From positions 868,001-932,000 of the forward strand of contig JAXBDG010000015.1 in NCBI GenBank assembly GCA_036320915.1: a DNA stretch of 64,000 bases. The letters run 5' to 3'. The notes below the pieces were generated by a model that saw only the letters and a list, made by a program, of their open reading frames with translations, was not told the origin of the DNA and made no database searches. Numbering within the stretch: position 1 is the stretch's first letter; the number at the start of each line of letters is the position of its first letter. The DNA comes from Linnemannia elongata (taxonomy: Eukaryota; Mortierellomycota; Mortierellomycetes; Mortierellales; Mortierellaceae). The position numbers and the translations under genes were made by a program. Positions 10,448 to 22,872 of the stretch are shown piece by piece.

Positions 10448-12909
10448 TTTTGCATGGTCAGCATCAATATTTGCTTCATAGGATAAGGCAGTAGTAATCA
10501 CAATGGTGGAGCTGCTCTTTCAATAATGAAGGTGCTTGATTGGAATATTTAGTCTTTTTTCTTTTCTAATGCAAGCTTGGACAAAGCCCTGGCAAGAGTT
10601 ACGACAAGAGAGGATGAGGACAAGGAGGTTATAAAAACAGAAAGGGCATAAAGGAAAGAAGTGGAGGAATGAAATAATGAGCATCTGGACATTCAAGTGT
10701 TCGCCTGAAGTGTAAACTGAGAGAGTAAGATGGATAAACCAAAATGCTATTGCTTTATCGTTCCTAAGAGTGAGCATCTTCATCGTCTACAAGGCGTACT
10801 GTTATCGCACCAAATGGGAGGATGAGAGGATATGATGGGAGTTTTTTTTTCTCTTGCCTGCTTAGAAGTGTGAATGGATGGGTAACAGCCCACTCCCTAA
10901 CTTTCCAATTTAACCAAGTATGGCACTGCTTTGAAGACAACAAGGCAGGTTGACTGAGTGAGTGTCCTCCCTTCAGTTCTGTATCCCTGTGGACAAGAAA
11001 TATGTACCCTTTTGTAACGAAACTCTCTATTTTAGATTGTACAAATTGCAATAATTCTAGTGCAAATGCGTGATTTTTTCTTTATGTTTATGCTGAAGTA
11101 GAAGGGAAAGGGAAAGGATTGAGAGCTGGCGCCCACTTTTCGCTCGTGAAGTGTACATATACGCCTATAATTGCATGTAGATGTTTAGGCATACCTTTTT
11201 GTATGCAGGAAAGTGTATGAGTGAGCAACAAGGGTATCCAAAATGATTGTGGTCACTGATTGACCTTTGTGCACGAAATAAACCGTTTCATTTCGGGCAA
11301 AAAGGCACCATGTGTCCACCGAAAGGAGTTGTCGGAAAGACAAGGCATCATCAAAGTTAACAACAAAAAGGTCTCGACCTCGCCCTCCTTTTCAAACTTG
11401 AACAAAAGAAACAAGGCAGATCTCAATGTAAAACCCGTTGTCCAAGGCCTGGGGAAGGGCCCTCACGACTTTTGTCTTGTCTCCCCCCCCCAAAAAAAAA
11501 AAAATACTTTAGTTTTGCACATCGTTTTTTTTGCAACTAACACCGTCGCTGAACTGATAGGAGTTTCTTTTCCTGTCTTCAGCCATACTTTCTATCTTTG
11601 ATACTCAAACATACAAAAGCTCACTGACAAAAAAAATGCTTTTTTTACCTTCTATTTCGAAAAGAAGGGAAATCAAGGTTTGTTTGATGTACCCTGAGAA
11701 GGTTGATAACCAGACAAGAGGCGTAAAAATGTCGGCGTGCGTTTCCCACCTCCAATTCCCTCTCCACTAATAGCACGATTGATACCAGTCTGCTCAATTG
11801 GGCGCCAAAACGCCAAGAAGACTTAACTCGCAGTTCTTTCAAAGAATTCAAACGGAAATCCCGAGTTGATTGCAGGGTGGAGGGTGGCGGAATGTATGAG
11901 AGCATCATGTTTCCAACATGGTTCACATAGATAGGAAGGAGGGGGAACCAAGTGGTTAACGGGTACAATTCTTTTTTGGTTAAGGCCCCTTTTATTATCT
12001 ATTTTTTTCAAAAGTGTTTATGTGCATGCTCTATTCTATCTATGACGAAAGAACAACTTGCACCGATGGACGTCTTTTTTTTTTGTTATTTTGGTCTATT
12101 GTCCGTTTGAAACATTGTTTCCTAGCCTCTTTGGCCCACTGAAGGAAATGACGGCAAGCGTTTTTTTTTTCCTTTGCTTGCTAGTCCAGGGGAGTGAGGA
12201 GATAAACTAGATGACCAGGACATTATTGTTTTCCTTCACTCATTTTCGATGGCGGTTGGGGGGGGGGGGGGGGAGGGAGGATGAGGGTTCGAGATGATTC
12301 GTGTGTCTGGACGAACTTGCTGTCGGCTTCTTCAAATCCAGCTGCTGTGGCCATTGGAGATGTCTTGGAATAATGGAGCAGTAGAGAAAACATGAGAAGA
12401 CCCAGCTTGGACACAGGGCCTCTTTTCTTTCTTGGATCGCCCTTTTGTGGTAAGACGATTAGAATGAAGCGGTGAGCGAAGACTAGTGTGCCTTTGGGCA
12501 ATATTCTTTTAGTGTTTATTCAATCGACTAAAAAATCGTACAGGGACCCTTCTTTTGGTTCTACTACTTAAACTTTTGCTGGAAGATATGATAGGATGAC
12601 CTGTGAATGAGAGGAGGAGAGGGTCAGGAGTTCCTTGGACCTAGGCCAATCAGGCATAGTGGACAGAAGGATTAGGTACAGTACTATTTTTCACAGGGTA
12701 TATGAGAGAGTGATGTGAGAGAATGAGACGAAACAGCCCTCATTTAACAAAATACGTGCAAGGGGACCGAGTGAATGAACCCTGCCAACCAAGAACCAAA
12801 AAAAGGGCCAATTTGGTTGAACGAAGACAGGGGAAGTACCGTTACTGTAAACAATAATATGTAATTTAGAATAGAGATTGGTAATTAAACAACAGACAAT
12901 GGCCCATCG

Positions 12910-12916
12910 TATAAAA
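12910..12916 (+). promoter_or_regulatory. TATA-like element
   Basis: TATAAAA followed by AAGGG stands about 730 nt upstream of the O-fucosyltransferase-like start codon and is followed by a long pyrimidine-rich leader. It could set that gene's transcription start; only spacing and composition support this. Confidence 0.35.
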
Positions 12917-13640
12917 AGGGTGGGCCACATGCGATCGCCCTCTTCTTCTTCTCTTTCTCTTTTCCTTTTGTTTTCTTCAACCTCATCCCCCCTTTTGACG
13001 ACTATCCTTTTCTTGTACATCTCTTTTATTTCCCTTTACGCCCCACCATCCACTTCGTCGGACTCTCTTTCTTTCAATTCCTCATCGACCACCACCCTCG
13101 TCTATTTTTTATCTTTAACAGACACTTCCACCCTTTCCCTTTTCTCATCTTGCTCTCAGATTCAAATTCAACCCTCTCTCCGCTCTCTTTCTCCTTCGTT
13201 TTCCTTCATTCATTCATTGTTTACGCAAACATCTCCAACTCCCGCAAACAGTGGCGCCGCCAAACAAACAGAACAATCAAGAAACAAAAATAAGAGCACA
13301 CCTTCACCCTCATCCATCCACACCGCCATAGACATTGACACATCGATACGCGATCGTCCCTTGGTGTCAATTTACACTTTACATTCTTCACTTTCATCCT
13401 GTTCTCTTTTCTGTTTTCTCTTCTCTTTCCCTCGTTCTTTACCCATCCTCCATTCTCCATCCTCCCACCCTCCTTTCACCTCAACCCTATACCCATCCGC
13501 GTCTGATGTGCTAAAGAGATATCCATATCTCTCCCTTCCTCTCCTTAGTCCCAACGGCCCATTTTAACGAAACCCTCCCTCTCAACTCCTACAATCATCC
13601 TTACCGACAACCCTCTCCCCACTCACATTCACAACTAAAA

Positions 13641-15574
13641 ATGACCTCCTCTTCCTCACAGGCAAAGGCGCCTCTTCTGCCTCAATTCAACCCCTCCTCC
13701 TCCCCATCAACATCACCCTCGGTATCCGAACGGTCTCAGCGCCGCGCCTCTTCTTCAGCCGACCTCCAAAACATGAAGCAGAGCCGTCTTACTCTGGCCA
13801 GAAGCATGCTCTTGATTTGCATCTCCTTCATGCTCATGGCCCTGGTGCATATTCAGTACACCAACAACATCTACCGACACAAAGAAGAAGAGTACGCCAA
13901 CTCAGAACAGACAGTCAACCACTCTAACGAACCCATCTACACCAATGGCGGCCATGATGACAATAACCCAGCTCCTCACAAGATCGAGCCCAGCTTTACA
14001 ACCTACGACACTACCCTGGCCACTACCTATACTTACAGCAACGGCACTCGTACTAAGGAATTCAAGCCCGCCTTCTACCAGTCAGCGGCACCAGCTCAGG
14101 AGGAGATGGGATCGTTCCTCAAGACTCTCGAGACCCGCACCTGGTGGCCTGCTCCACATCGCGAGGAGGTTGCTGCCAGAGGGTTGCCTGCAACCAACAA
14201 GTTCTTTTCGTACTTGCCAATGGGAGGCGGAAACAACCAGTTCACATCCCTTCAGCGAGCAGCTCTTCTTGCCAAGGACCTCGGGCGCACCCTGATCATT
14301 CCTCCAATCAGCCCCAATTCCCATATCAAGGTAAGAAATCCATCGAACAGGCACTCAACCGCCAAACCGACCGATAGACAAACAGACGCACAAAGTTGTG
14401 AAGCGCCCATATTTCACCCACATCCATTTGACATCCCGCCGCGTCCCTGTTGGCTCTTCGTTTGCCCGCCCACCCATACCCCGATTACTCTGTTGTTCAC
14501 TGGTCATCACCACTAACCACACCTATTGCTGCTTTTTTTGCTCCTGTCTATTTTAATACTATGTCTCAGGTGTGGGCCGGACCGCGCTACTCTGAGTTCT
14601 ACGATCTCGAATCCTTCTCTGCCCAGTCGGGCATCCCTGTTCTCGAGTGGCACGATGTTAAACAGACGCCCGAGAACCCTCCTTCCAGCCTGACCCACCA
14701 CTGGAACAACTTTGGCGAGGATTTCCCCTGCATCGCCAACGGAGGTATCGGTGTCGAAAACAAGCACCTCTACGATCATTTCCGCCCTCAGTTCCTGATG
14801 AACTTCAAGAGCATCGCCCCTGCCGAGGATACCACCAAGGGTAAAGCGGTTGAGTACTCGTTTGCAAGGGATGTCCTCCTCAAGGACAGGCAGGACGAGT
14901 CCGCGACCGATACCATGTGGAAGTGTCTCTCCTGCCCCTACTTTTTGAACGGCCCTGATCTGAACGACCGCGCCTGGAAAGAAATTGGTCTGCACATGAA
15001 GTTCAACGCCAAGATCGAGGCCATGGTCGACGAGATCCTGGACACCCTCCTGCCTCGACCCACTGCCTCTACAACCCGCCGCCATCCCGAGTTTATCATT
15101 GTTCACTTGCGCCGTGGTGATATTGTGACAAAGTGCAAGCCCGGTCAGGACGAGAAGGAGTGCCTGGTCCAGATTGAGGAGATTGCCGAGAAAGTGGATG
15201 GGATTGAGAAGCAGAGGAGGACAAAGGCCCTCGCAGGCACGACCGAGCAGAACGCCGATGTTGTCTTTGAGCGTCTTCCCGTCCTGGTAACTACCAACGA
15301 GAAGCGGCCCGAAGAGCTCGAGAAGCTTGAAAAGCTCGGTTGGATCATGCTTGACCACGGTGATGCCGAGACGGATGAGCATGGGCAGGTCAAACCATCC
15401 ACTACCAAGAAGTTGGGCACGATGACTGCGTTGGGTCCCTTCTACCCCCCAATGTTGGACGCTGTTCTGTTGACGCGAGGCGATTACCTGATTGGCATGT
15501 CCAACTCGAGGATGAGCCAACTGGCGGCCCAGCGTGGCGCCGCCTGGTACGGCCACTCCACCATGCTTATGTAG
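13641..15574 (+). CDS. O-fucosyltransferase-like type II membrane protein (564 aa)
   Basis: Two exons (13641-14330, 14570-15574) join in phase 0 at HIK|VWAG. A Ser-rich cytosolic N-terminus of ~50 residues is followed by one membrane segment (about 51-72), the usual layout of a Golgi type II glycosyltransferase. The lumenal part carries three hallmarks of the GDP-fucose protein O-fucosyltransferase superfamily: NKFFSYLPMGGGNNQ (GGGNNQ at 195-200) early in the domain, HLRRGD at 409-414 containing the family's nucleotide-sugar-binding Arg, and a C-terminal block SNSRMSQLAAQRGAAWYG. The fold suggests transfer of fucose, or a related sugar from a GDP donor, to a protein or glycan; the acceptor is unknown. 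A long antisense frame across exon 2 is a codon-bias shadow. A polyadenylation-like AATAAA occurs at 15784. Confidence 0.88.
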
Positions 15575-16741
15575 ATATCCCTCTTCTTTTTTTCTTTCGC
15601 TTCACTTCACCTCACTTCACCTCACTTCACCTCACCTCACTTCACCAACCAACCCAGCATTATTCTCTCACATCTCCTTCTCCCTCTTTCGCCTCTTGTA
15701 AACGCACATGCCTTCCCCTCCTCCCCAGCGTCTTTTTTTGCCAGCCAAAAAAAGCATTACAACTTGTACCATAACGCCCATCTAATAAAAGAAACCCTAC
15801 CAGATACACAAACACAACAAACATGCAAATATGTGAAATTAGAGAGTACTGGTACTACCACAAATCTACACGAAATTGGTACATTTCTGGTTGTTTTTAT
15901 GACAAAAAGAAAAGAAGAGCACGAACCCTTCCTCGACTTCCATTTGTTGTCGGGTCCTCTTTGCTGCCGAGTTTCCTGCTGCTGCTCTTTTATTTATTTA
16001 TTTATTTTTTTTTTCTTTCCATCCATCTCATCCATCCTTACTCAGACAACACGCGCATATGTGTGCCGGGCATATTCACTTTGTTCTCTTCCATGCCCTA
16101 CCACCTGCCAGTCGTTGTGTGTCTTGTGCTCTCAACATTTTTTTTCTTATTTTGGTGTGCGCCTTTTTTTTTTTTCTTTTTGTGTGGCAAACCGGGTTTT
16201 CACAGACTTGTGAAAGACCGAAACTTTTTTTTCATCTGGAGAGAGAGAGATGGAGAGAGAAAGGAGAGGGTTTGGAACAGCCACTTGGACCCACGCCAAC
16301 TGCCAGCTACCCACCGCACTCAGACCCATTTTCAGAAAAAAAAACAAGGTTCGGATATCGATTGCAAAGAAATACCTTCATGCGTTTTTGGACTTTTAAA
16401 GACTGACAATGAATGATGATGGCAGATGAAGAAGATGGGTGGGGGTAAAAGGCTAGCTTGAACGGCCATTAGGATAGGAGATGGTTATTTTGCGATGGTT
16501 TATTTTTACTAGCGCCAGCACTAGTTGAAATATAAAAAAAAGAAGACAAGGAAAAATACATGAATATGATGCATTACTCCAATCAAGGTTGGACCCTGGA
16601 CCCCAGAAAAATACAATAGTTTATCATTTCTTCATGGAATGGGAGGAGGGGGGGGGCCTTGGAGTTAGCCCGTAACCCACTATGTTGGTCGTTATCTGTA
16701 CAAAAATTAAATATGTAAACAAAAGGGAGGGGGCGAGGAAA
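15575..16741. other. Convergent intergenic region
   Basis: This separates the ends of the O-fucosyltransferase-like gene (plus) and the G-alpha gene (minus). It holds the CTTCACCTCA-type repeat, AATAAA at 15784 for the left gene, and T-rich and GA-rich tracts. No gene seen. Confidence 0.5.
15598..15646. repeat. CTTCACCTCA-type short tandem repeat
   Basis: Imperfect 5- and 10-nt units alternating TTCAC and CTCAC directly downstream of the O-fucosyltransferase-like stop codon, within its probable 3' UTR. Confidence 0.7.
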
Positions 16742-19700
16742 TCAAAGAGGGACGACGGAGCCGTTGTTGCGGGCGAGGATGATGTTGTTGACGGAATCCA
16801 TGATGTTTCGGAGGAGGTTGGTGTCGGTGGCATCGGTGTAATGGATATAGACCTCCTTGTGCTCGCTCCGGTTCAGTCGCATAAACCGCGACCGGAAGAA
16901 GTCTATCGCCTCATCGTAGTCTCCTTCTGGGCCTATTTCATAAAAAGGCACAATAAAAAAAGATGATGGAGGGGGGGAAGGTTGGGGGGTTGGTTAATGC
17001 TCGTGCTTCTGTGGTGATATTTACAAGCAGCGCTCATGAATTGTAACGTTTTTTTTTGTTCTATTTGTGGCATATTTTTTTTTACCAGAGTAGTCGGGAA
17101 AGTAGGCGCGGATGGGGGAGTGTTGGATCTTTGTTCGAAAGATATCGGTCTTGTTCATAAACATAATCATGGACGTGTCGATGAACCAGTGTGAGTTGCA
17201 CACCTGGTCAAATAGCATCAATGCCTCCTCCATTTGATTCTATAGTATTCATATCAAAACGAAACAAGGGCAATGGAAAATCAATACCGAGAATTGACCT
17301 TTAGTCATTGGAAATGAAAAGGAAGGAGAGGGGACGAGGTTCATGCAGACGGATAATATTTTTGTTTGCAAAACATCCAAAAGCGCGGCTGCAGGAGAAT
17401 GCAAGACAACAACAATATCAACAACAACAATGCAAAGCAATCAAGCAATCTAGCAATTTATAAAGCCGCAAAGATGTGATCCACGTCTCAAATGCAGGAC
17501 TGGGTTGTGTTGATGATAGACCGAAACGATGGAAGCAAGACAGGAGTGGAGTGAAAGGAGAGGGAAGGAGGAACTTACAGCATCTTTGTCTTCGACTAGA
17601 CATTGGTCGTACCCACTGATGGCGACCAGGAAGAGGACAGCCGTCACTGCTTCGAAACAGTGGATCCATTTCTTGCGCTCTGAACGTTGGCCCCCTACAT
17701 CGAACATCCTAATATAATATATTATTATGCAACATGGATTGAACAAAGAAGGGAGCAAGAGTGCATTCCCATTCATAGGGGTAGAGGAAGAATGTGATTG
17801 GGAACAGGAACGAAAAGAAGAGAAGAGGGGTTTTGCGTAAGCGTCAAGGAATGAATTGCATTTGTTATACCTTTACGCCTATACTAGCCCTTTAACACCC
17901 TTTGTAGCTGGGAAAGAAAACGTCCGCAACAGCCAGCCTCAAAACTTGCGATGGAAACATGATAGGGATGGAGAATTGATAGAGAGGGTAGGGTCTGTAC
18001 CTGTATGTAAGTTTGCCCATGTGGAAGGCTGTTTCTGTGATTCCTGTGGACTTGACCCGACACCGTAGGATATCGGCATCTGATGGTATGTAGTCCAGTC
18101 TGTATATCCGGTCCACAGCATCGAAGAAGCTGTGAGATTGAAACAGGAGCGGTTAGTCTCAGTTATAGGTGACTGAATGTTCAAAGAGGCAAGAGGAGTA
18201 ATAGGCTAACGGCCATTTGAGAGGACGTACTAATTTACGTTGTCTGCTAGCGCATAAGTGTGCCCTAACCGGTAGACTTGTTGGACGGAAGGGTCAGTCC
18301 ATAGTGATTTAATCGCCTCTCTGTACTTTGGAGGGAAGGCCGTTCCATGACCCAATCGCGGTGTTTGTGCAAACACCAGCAGATATTTCTATTATTATCA
18401 TTGTTGTTGTTTTGGGTTAGGTAATGAGGAGCGCGAAATAGAGCGATAGTACATTAGCTTTCCATGATGACCAAAGCTAGACGACGCGTAAGCAAGAACC
18501 TATTTCCTTTTTTATTCGCCCTTTATATTGTGAATGAAAAGTTACCTCATTGTCCCGATTGGTCAATTCTACGTGGCGCTCTTGCATCTGCATGAGGATG
18601 GACTTCATGGATGCGACCATATTTGAAAAGACGTACGTCCGGAAGACCTCTCGTTCTGCCTCTGAGAACCCAGAAGCGTGCATCAGCTTCATTTGCTTGA
18701 TAATGGTCGTCTTGCCTGCCTCTCCCGCTCCTATTTGGCCGCCCAAGACCATACCCAAATGAGAGTCAACATACATACACACACAAGTAGAAGAGGTGTC
18801 AGTTAAAGTAAAAACGCGTAGCTGTCACCTTTGATCAGCGATCAGTGCGCACGCGATATATTTTGAGATTTTTTTTCCTGTTTCAACGCGCGTCCATGTC
18901 TACATTAAGAGAACTACAAGTCCCCCCCCTAAAAAAAAGAGAGACACACATACCAAGAAGGAGAAGCTTGACCTCGAGCTTGCGTAGCCGCCCATCGGCT
19001 TTAAGCGCACCATCGATCTTTCTACTTTGTGCGTCTGCCGGAGTAGAGACGCATGCACCCTATTATTAGTTGGAGATCAAATAACGCAATCATCCACGCG
19101 ATATGATATGGGGAGAAACGGAATCGGTTTGGGGTTAGGAAAGGGCGATTTGATCTGCAAGTGCATCTATCCTCACGAGATGTAAGACGAGGAAAGGAGG
19201 GACAGGATCCTAATGCCAGAAGTCGATACGGCAATACACGAAAAATAGAAAGCCCGATGGAGGATCGATCCAAAGGTACAAGAGGCAGCGAAAGTAGCCG
19301 GACCACAAAACTATCATCACTCATGCACAATGCACAAGTGTCCATATACATCCCTCAAAATAAGCGTGCTAAGTTCAACATCCCTTCCCAATGGATGGGC
19401 GTCAGTCAAACCCTCAATGTCCGCCCAGACTCCTTTTCCTCCACTCTGCATGACCCCTTTTAGCACATGTTGCCACCCTGTTCCTTCTCATGTTTGGCTC
19501 CTATAAACCTTGTTCGTTCATGCCCATCCATCACATCGCCATTGCGCGCTTTTTTCAGCTGGATAGATGGGTGGTAATTTTTTTGGCTCTTTTTTTTGTG
19601 TTCCATCATCCCATGTAGGTCTGGGTTGGGGGTCACAAGAGAGAAAGAGAGAGAGAGAGAGGTGGACATGGGTGTAAGATTTTTGATTGAGAGACGGAGG

Positions 19701-20526
19701 AACCGACCCGGCTCAGAGCACAAAAACAAACACAGGCCAGGCTAGGGTAGAAATAGGGGGGAGGGTGAAGGCACGTATAGACGGGGTTGCTAGGACAAGC
19801 GCAAGGCAATCAAATTGGGTCCCACGCGGGAGAGGTAAACAAAGCAAGGTATCTGGTCACGCTCACGCATTATAAAAAAGTAATCAACTCTAAAAATTCT
19901 TCCAGGGTAGACTTGTAGGGTCGCTTTGTTGTTGTTTTTTGATGAATGTGTGCATTCTCGACTGTGCCTGTCAACCCCTTTTTCACTCTTGCTATTGTTA
20001 TGTTTGTGTTGAATCGTGATGTTTTTTTGGCGTGTGAGTTTTTGAAGCATGCCTGAGTATCAGCTGGTTTGGAAAGGGCTTTATGTTGTGGTATTAACGC
20101 AAATGCAAACGCAATCACACGAATGAACGCCCATTGCTGCACGCGCACATACAAAACAACGCGAGACCTGGAGAATGGAAAAAGGGGTGAGGAGGGATGA
20201 CAGGGGTTGGGAAGCGAAAGGGAAAAAAATCAAGACCCGGGCGTTTGCATTTAGACAGAAACGATGGGATGGATAGGGGAACGGGGAACGGGGAACGGGG
20301 GTGAGGATAGAATGGGTCAAGGGACAGACAGGCGGACGGAGAAGTGTGAATAGGAGACGGAGATTGTGTGCTTGTGTATATATGTGGTGCTGGAGGCCCA
20401 AACGGTAAAAGACAAAGTACAAGGAGTGCGAGGGGCATATGGAAAAGATACCCCCATCAAATGTTCGTCTTGTTTTTTCTCTGTCAAAGAAATATAAAAA
20501 AAGGTGAAGGAAGAGGTACTTGCCAT
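16742..20526 (-). CDS. Heterotrimeric G protein alpha subunit (about 351 aa)
   Basis: Seven certain exons: 19059-18954, 18730-18546, 18388-18231, 18129-18001, 17708-17579, 17239-17086 and 16932-16742. They read [10 protein letters not shown]..., preceded in phase 0 by a missing Met. The only suitable ATG found upstream is 20526-20524, followed directly by GCAAGT (possible GC donor); that exon is tentative. MGAC would provide the N-terminal myristoylation/palmitoylation signal for the plasma membrane. Residues that define the family are present: catalytic Arg175 in [21 protein letters not shown] with catalytic Gln201, and NKTD at 266-269. Departures from the usual sequence are the P-loop GAGEAGKTT (37-45; usually GAGESGKST), Ser178 where Mg-binding Thr is usual, TDAT (321-324) instead of TCAT, and the C-terminus NNGSVVPL, which sets receptor choice. 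The protein relays signals from seven-helix receptors and appears functional but divergent. Confidence 0.9.
20276..20301 (+). repeat. GGGGAAC tandem repeat, G-quadruplex motif
   Basis: Four runs of at least four G separated by identical AAC loops fit the strict intramolecular G-quadruplex pattern with short loops. It would lie on the non-template strand relative to plus, inside the proposed long first intron of the G-alpha gene, or in its promoter if that exon is wrong. Confidence 0.7.
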
Positions 20527-21043
20527 TGCTCAAGTGTTTGTTGTTGGAAGGAGATTGGAGATTTTTCTTGTTTGTTTGTTCCAAGGTATTTGTTTGTTTG
20601 TTCTAGGGTGTGCGTTTGTTTGTGTGATCTAGAACAAGTACAAAGAAAGAACGAAAGAGAGAGATAGAAAGAGCGAAGGAGGGAGATAGAAAGAGTCGAA
20701 GAGTTGAATGAAGGAGGGATGGGAATAAAGGAGGCGAGGGAAGAGAGAAAAGGGTGTGGAAATGCTGGATGAAGGAAGAAAGATCGATCAAGGCAACGGT
20801 TTTTCAGGGACGGCAGAAAGGAATAGGGTAATAAAGAAGAGGATGAGGAAGAAGAGAAGAAAGTGGGAAAGTGAACTGAGACAAATTGATGATAGATGAC
20901 AAAAAAGTCGAAAAGAGGTGAGAGCGAAGGGCGAAATTTTTTTCAGGTACAACGACTCAGTCAGCGGGTTGGATGAGCTTAAAAAAACCTTATCAGTTTT
21001 GATGGTTTCTCGTTGTTTGTTAGTTGTTCTGTCTTTGTTTCTG

Positions 21044-21085
<42 letters not shown>
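21044..21085 (+). repeat. A42 homopolymer
   Basis: The longest homopolymer in the window. No flanking target-site duplication or upstream transposon-like sequence is visible, so a retroposon tail is not supported. Confidence 0.8.
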
Positions 21086-21087
<2 letters not shown>

Positions 21088-22844
21088 AGAATGAAGTGAA
21101 ATGTACGATGTGTGAAGAAAGTGGTAATGGCAAATGGTTGATGATGGAGAGAGGAGAAGAATGAATTTGGAAATGAGGAAAGGAAGAAGAAGAGATGAGA
21201 AGAGGACGGAAGACCGACGTAAGTAAAGGTGGAGTAAGGAGGACGAGGCCATGAAAAGACTGACAAGAAGGAAAAGAGAGATAAAATCAAGAAGTGAAAA
21301 AAAGAACAAAAAAAATGAGAGTGGAGAAAAAGGAAATGGGACCAGTCAGCATATATAAATGAACACCAGAATGAATAGGCCCACGGTGGTGGACAGGGGA
21401 GAGGGGTTGAGATTGGAAAACAAAGCCCCGTTGAGATTAAGGACAGAAAACACAAGCACCTACACCTTTTTGTTTGTGCTCTCATCCCTTCTCTCCCGTC
21501 TTCGTCCTGCCTTTGCGTTTCCTTTCTTGTTGACAGTCAGTCAATACCCTTGTTCTTTTGAATTGATCCAGTCTACTGAGTCCAACTCAGCGCATAAAAG
21601 GCATTGGAATAGGAAGTGTAAGAACAACCTCATTCAATTAACAAAAACGCACACTCTTCCTGCTCTCTTCCTTCGTTGTCGTCCGTCCATCTTGTCTAAA
21701 CCTACTTTTTCATTGCATGATAGCAATGAGCTCTTTTTCTTACTCCCAAACCTCCCAATCACCCTCATGTGGCGTCGTAGTAGCTTTTCCAATGCTAAAG
21801 AGGGTATTTTGCTGTCTGTGTACCATACGGTCAGGTCATCATTACTTTTCCACAGTAACCAATATGCTCGGCTCAATTTCCTTGCACTCCACTGTTTACG
21901 CACCCTTTCTTTTTGTTTCCTCCATCTTGTACTCATCTTCTTCATAGCCTTGTCATCCTTGGTCGGCCTGACCCTGTTCCTCTTCTCCTTTCTTCATGCA
22001 AACCCCCATCCAACGCTCCGTTGGACTAGGTCTCCATCTCATCACATTGGGGTTAACACATAAAAAGGTTGACACTGCTCTCTATGTTGTTTTCTGCCTT
22101 TTTTTTTGCGTTGTACTACAACGACGACAATGACCAAAAAAAGGGCAAAAAAAGGATGTCCGCTGATGACCTGATAACGGTTTGGTGGTGTAGAAGTACA
22201 GCCAGTCGTGCGCGATTATTGCATTGGAGTGAGTGGAAGATGAAGAAGGCAAGAGATGGGTTTAGCGATTAAAACGATGAGATATATTTTAAAACGAATT
22301 GTTAGACCAATGCGCATGCAGAAGAGGGCAGGTTAAGAAGGCGTTTTAGATGAAGACAGAGCTACCTCTGAGAGAGTACCTTGACGTACAAGGAATCGTC
22401 CAAGATCGCGATCAAAATGAAAAAAAAGGAAGACTAGAGATACCAAAAGAAGCGTAAAGTATTGTGGAAGTAGTCCTCCCTCCCCCTTCTGCCTTTCTTT
22501 TTACTTGCCTTGGTTTTTTTTTCTAATTGCTTACCCAAAAACCACACTCCTCCCCCTTGACAACTTCTTTCCAAGTGTGGGCTCGAAAGACTCTCCCGTT
22601 GACTTTTTCTTTGTCAATTTGGATGACACCCAGAAATCAAACATGGCGGACCGTATACAAAAATTGCGCATTCGAATGCAAGATTGGGGTTGAAAGAGGA
22701 GTTCCGAGGCTGGTGAGTGTGGTGCCTGGTTTGGTGGCATGGGGCGAAAGCACAACAAACGAAGAAAAAGCAACCAGCCAGCCAGCCAGTCAGCCAACTA
22801 ACCAACCAACCGACATCAACAAACAACCAAACAAAAACAAAGAC

Positions 22845-22872
22845 AAATAAACAAACAAACAAACAAACAAAT
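22845..22872 (+). repeat. (ACAA)n microsatellite
   Basis: Tandem AAAC/AACA units, with related degenerate AACC/CAGC tetranucleotide tracts just upstream (22780-22815). Non-coding. Confidence 0.7.

Larger units (their letters stand above)
9847..12900. other. Gene-poor interval of about 3 kb
   Basis: No open frame here shows a domain, coding bias or plausible splice partners. The interval contains the snoRNA candidate (10362-10447), a hairpin (10279-10304), a G16 run at 12258-12273, and TATAAAA at 12910-12916 just past its right edge, which could serve the O-fucosyltransferase-like gene. A 92-residue minus-strand frame at 12501-12223 ends in a Pro run encoded by the complement of the G16 run and is not credible as a gene. 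Confidence 0.45.

Noticed and set aside
12223..12501. 92-codon minus-strand frame with a Pro run
   Set aside because: The Pro run is just the complement of a G16 homopolymer, and the rest has no recognisable feature.
12878..13567. 229-codon plus-strand frame before the O-fucosyltransferase-like gene
   Set aside because: Ser/Leu/Phe/Pro-rich product of a CT-rich leader with no domain; similar frames precede other genes here.
14513..15556. 347-codon minus-strand frame opposite the O-fucosyltransferase-like gene
   Set aside because: It lies wholly antisense to a domain-bearing exon with strong codon bias, has no family features, and its composition follows from the sense codons.
21044..21085. 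A42 tract as the tail of a retroposed element
   Set aside because: No target-site duplication, no element body and no internal Pol III promoter upstream.
21359..22063. 234-codon plus-strand frame
   Set aside because: T-rich compositional frame with no domain and no splice partners; the TATATAAAT just upstream is not enough to call a gene.
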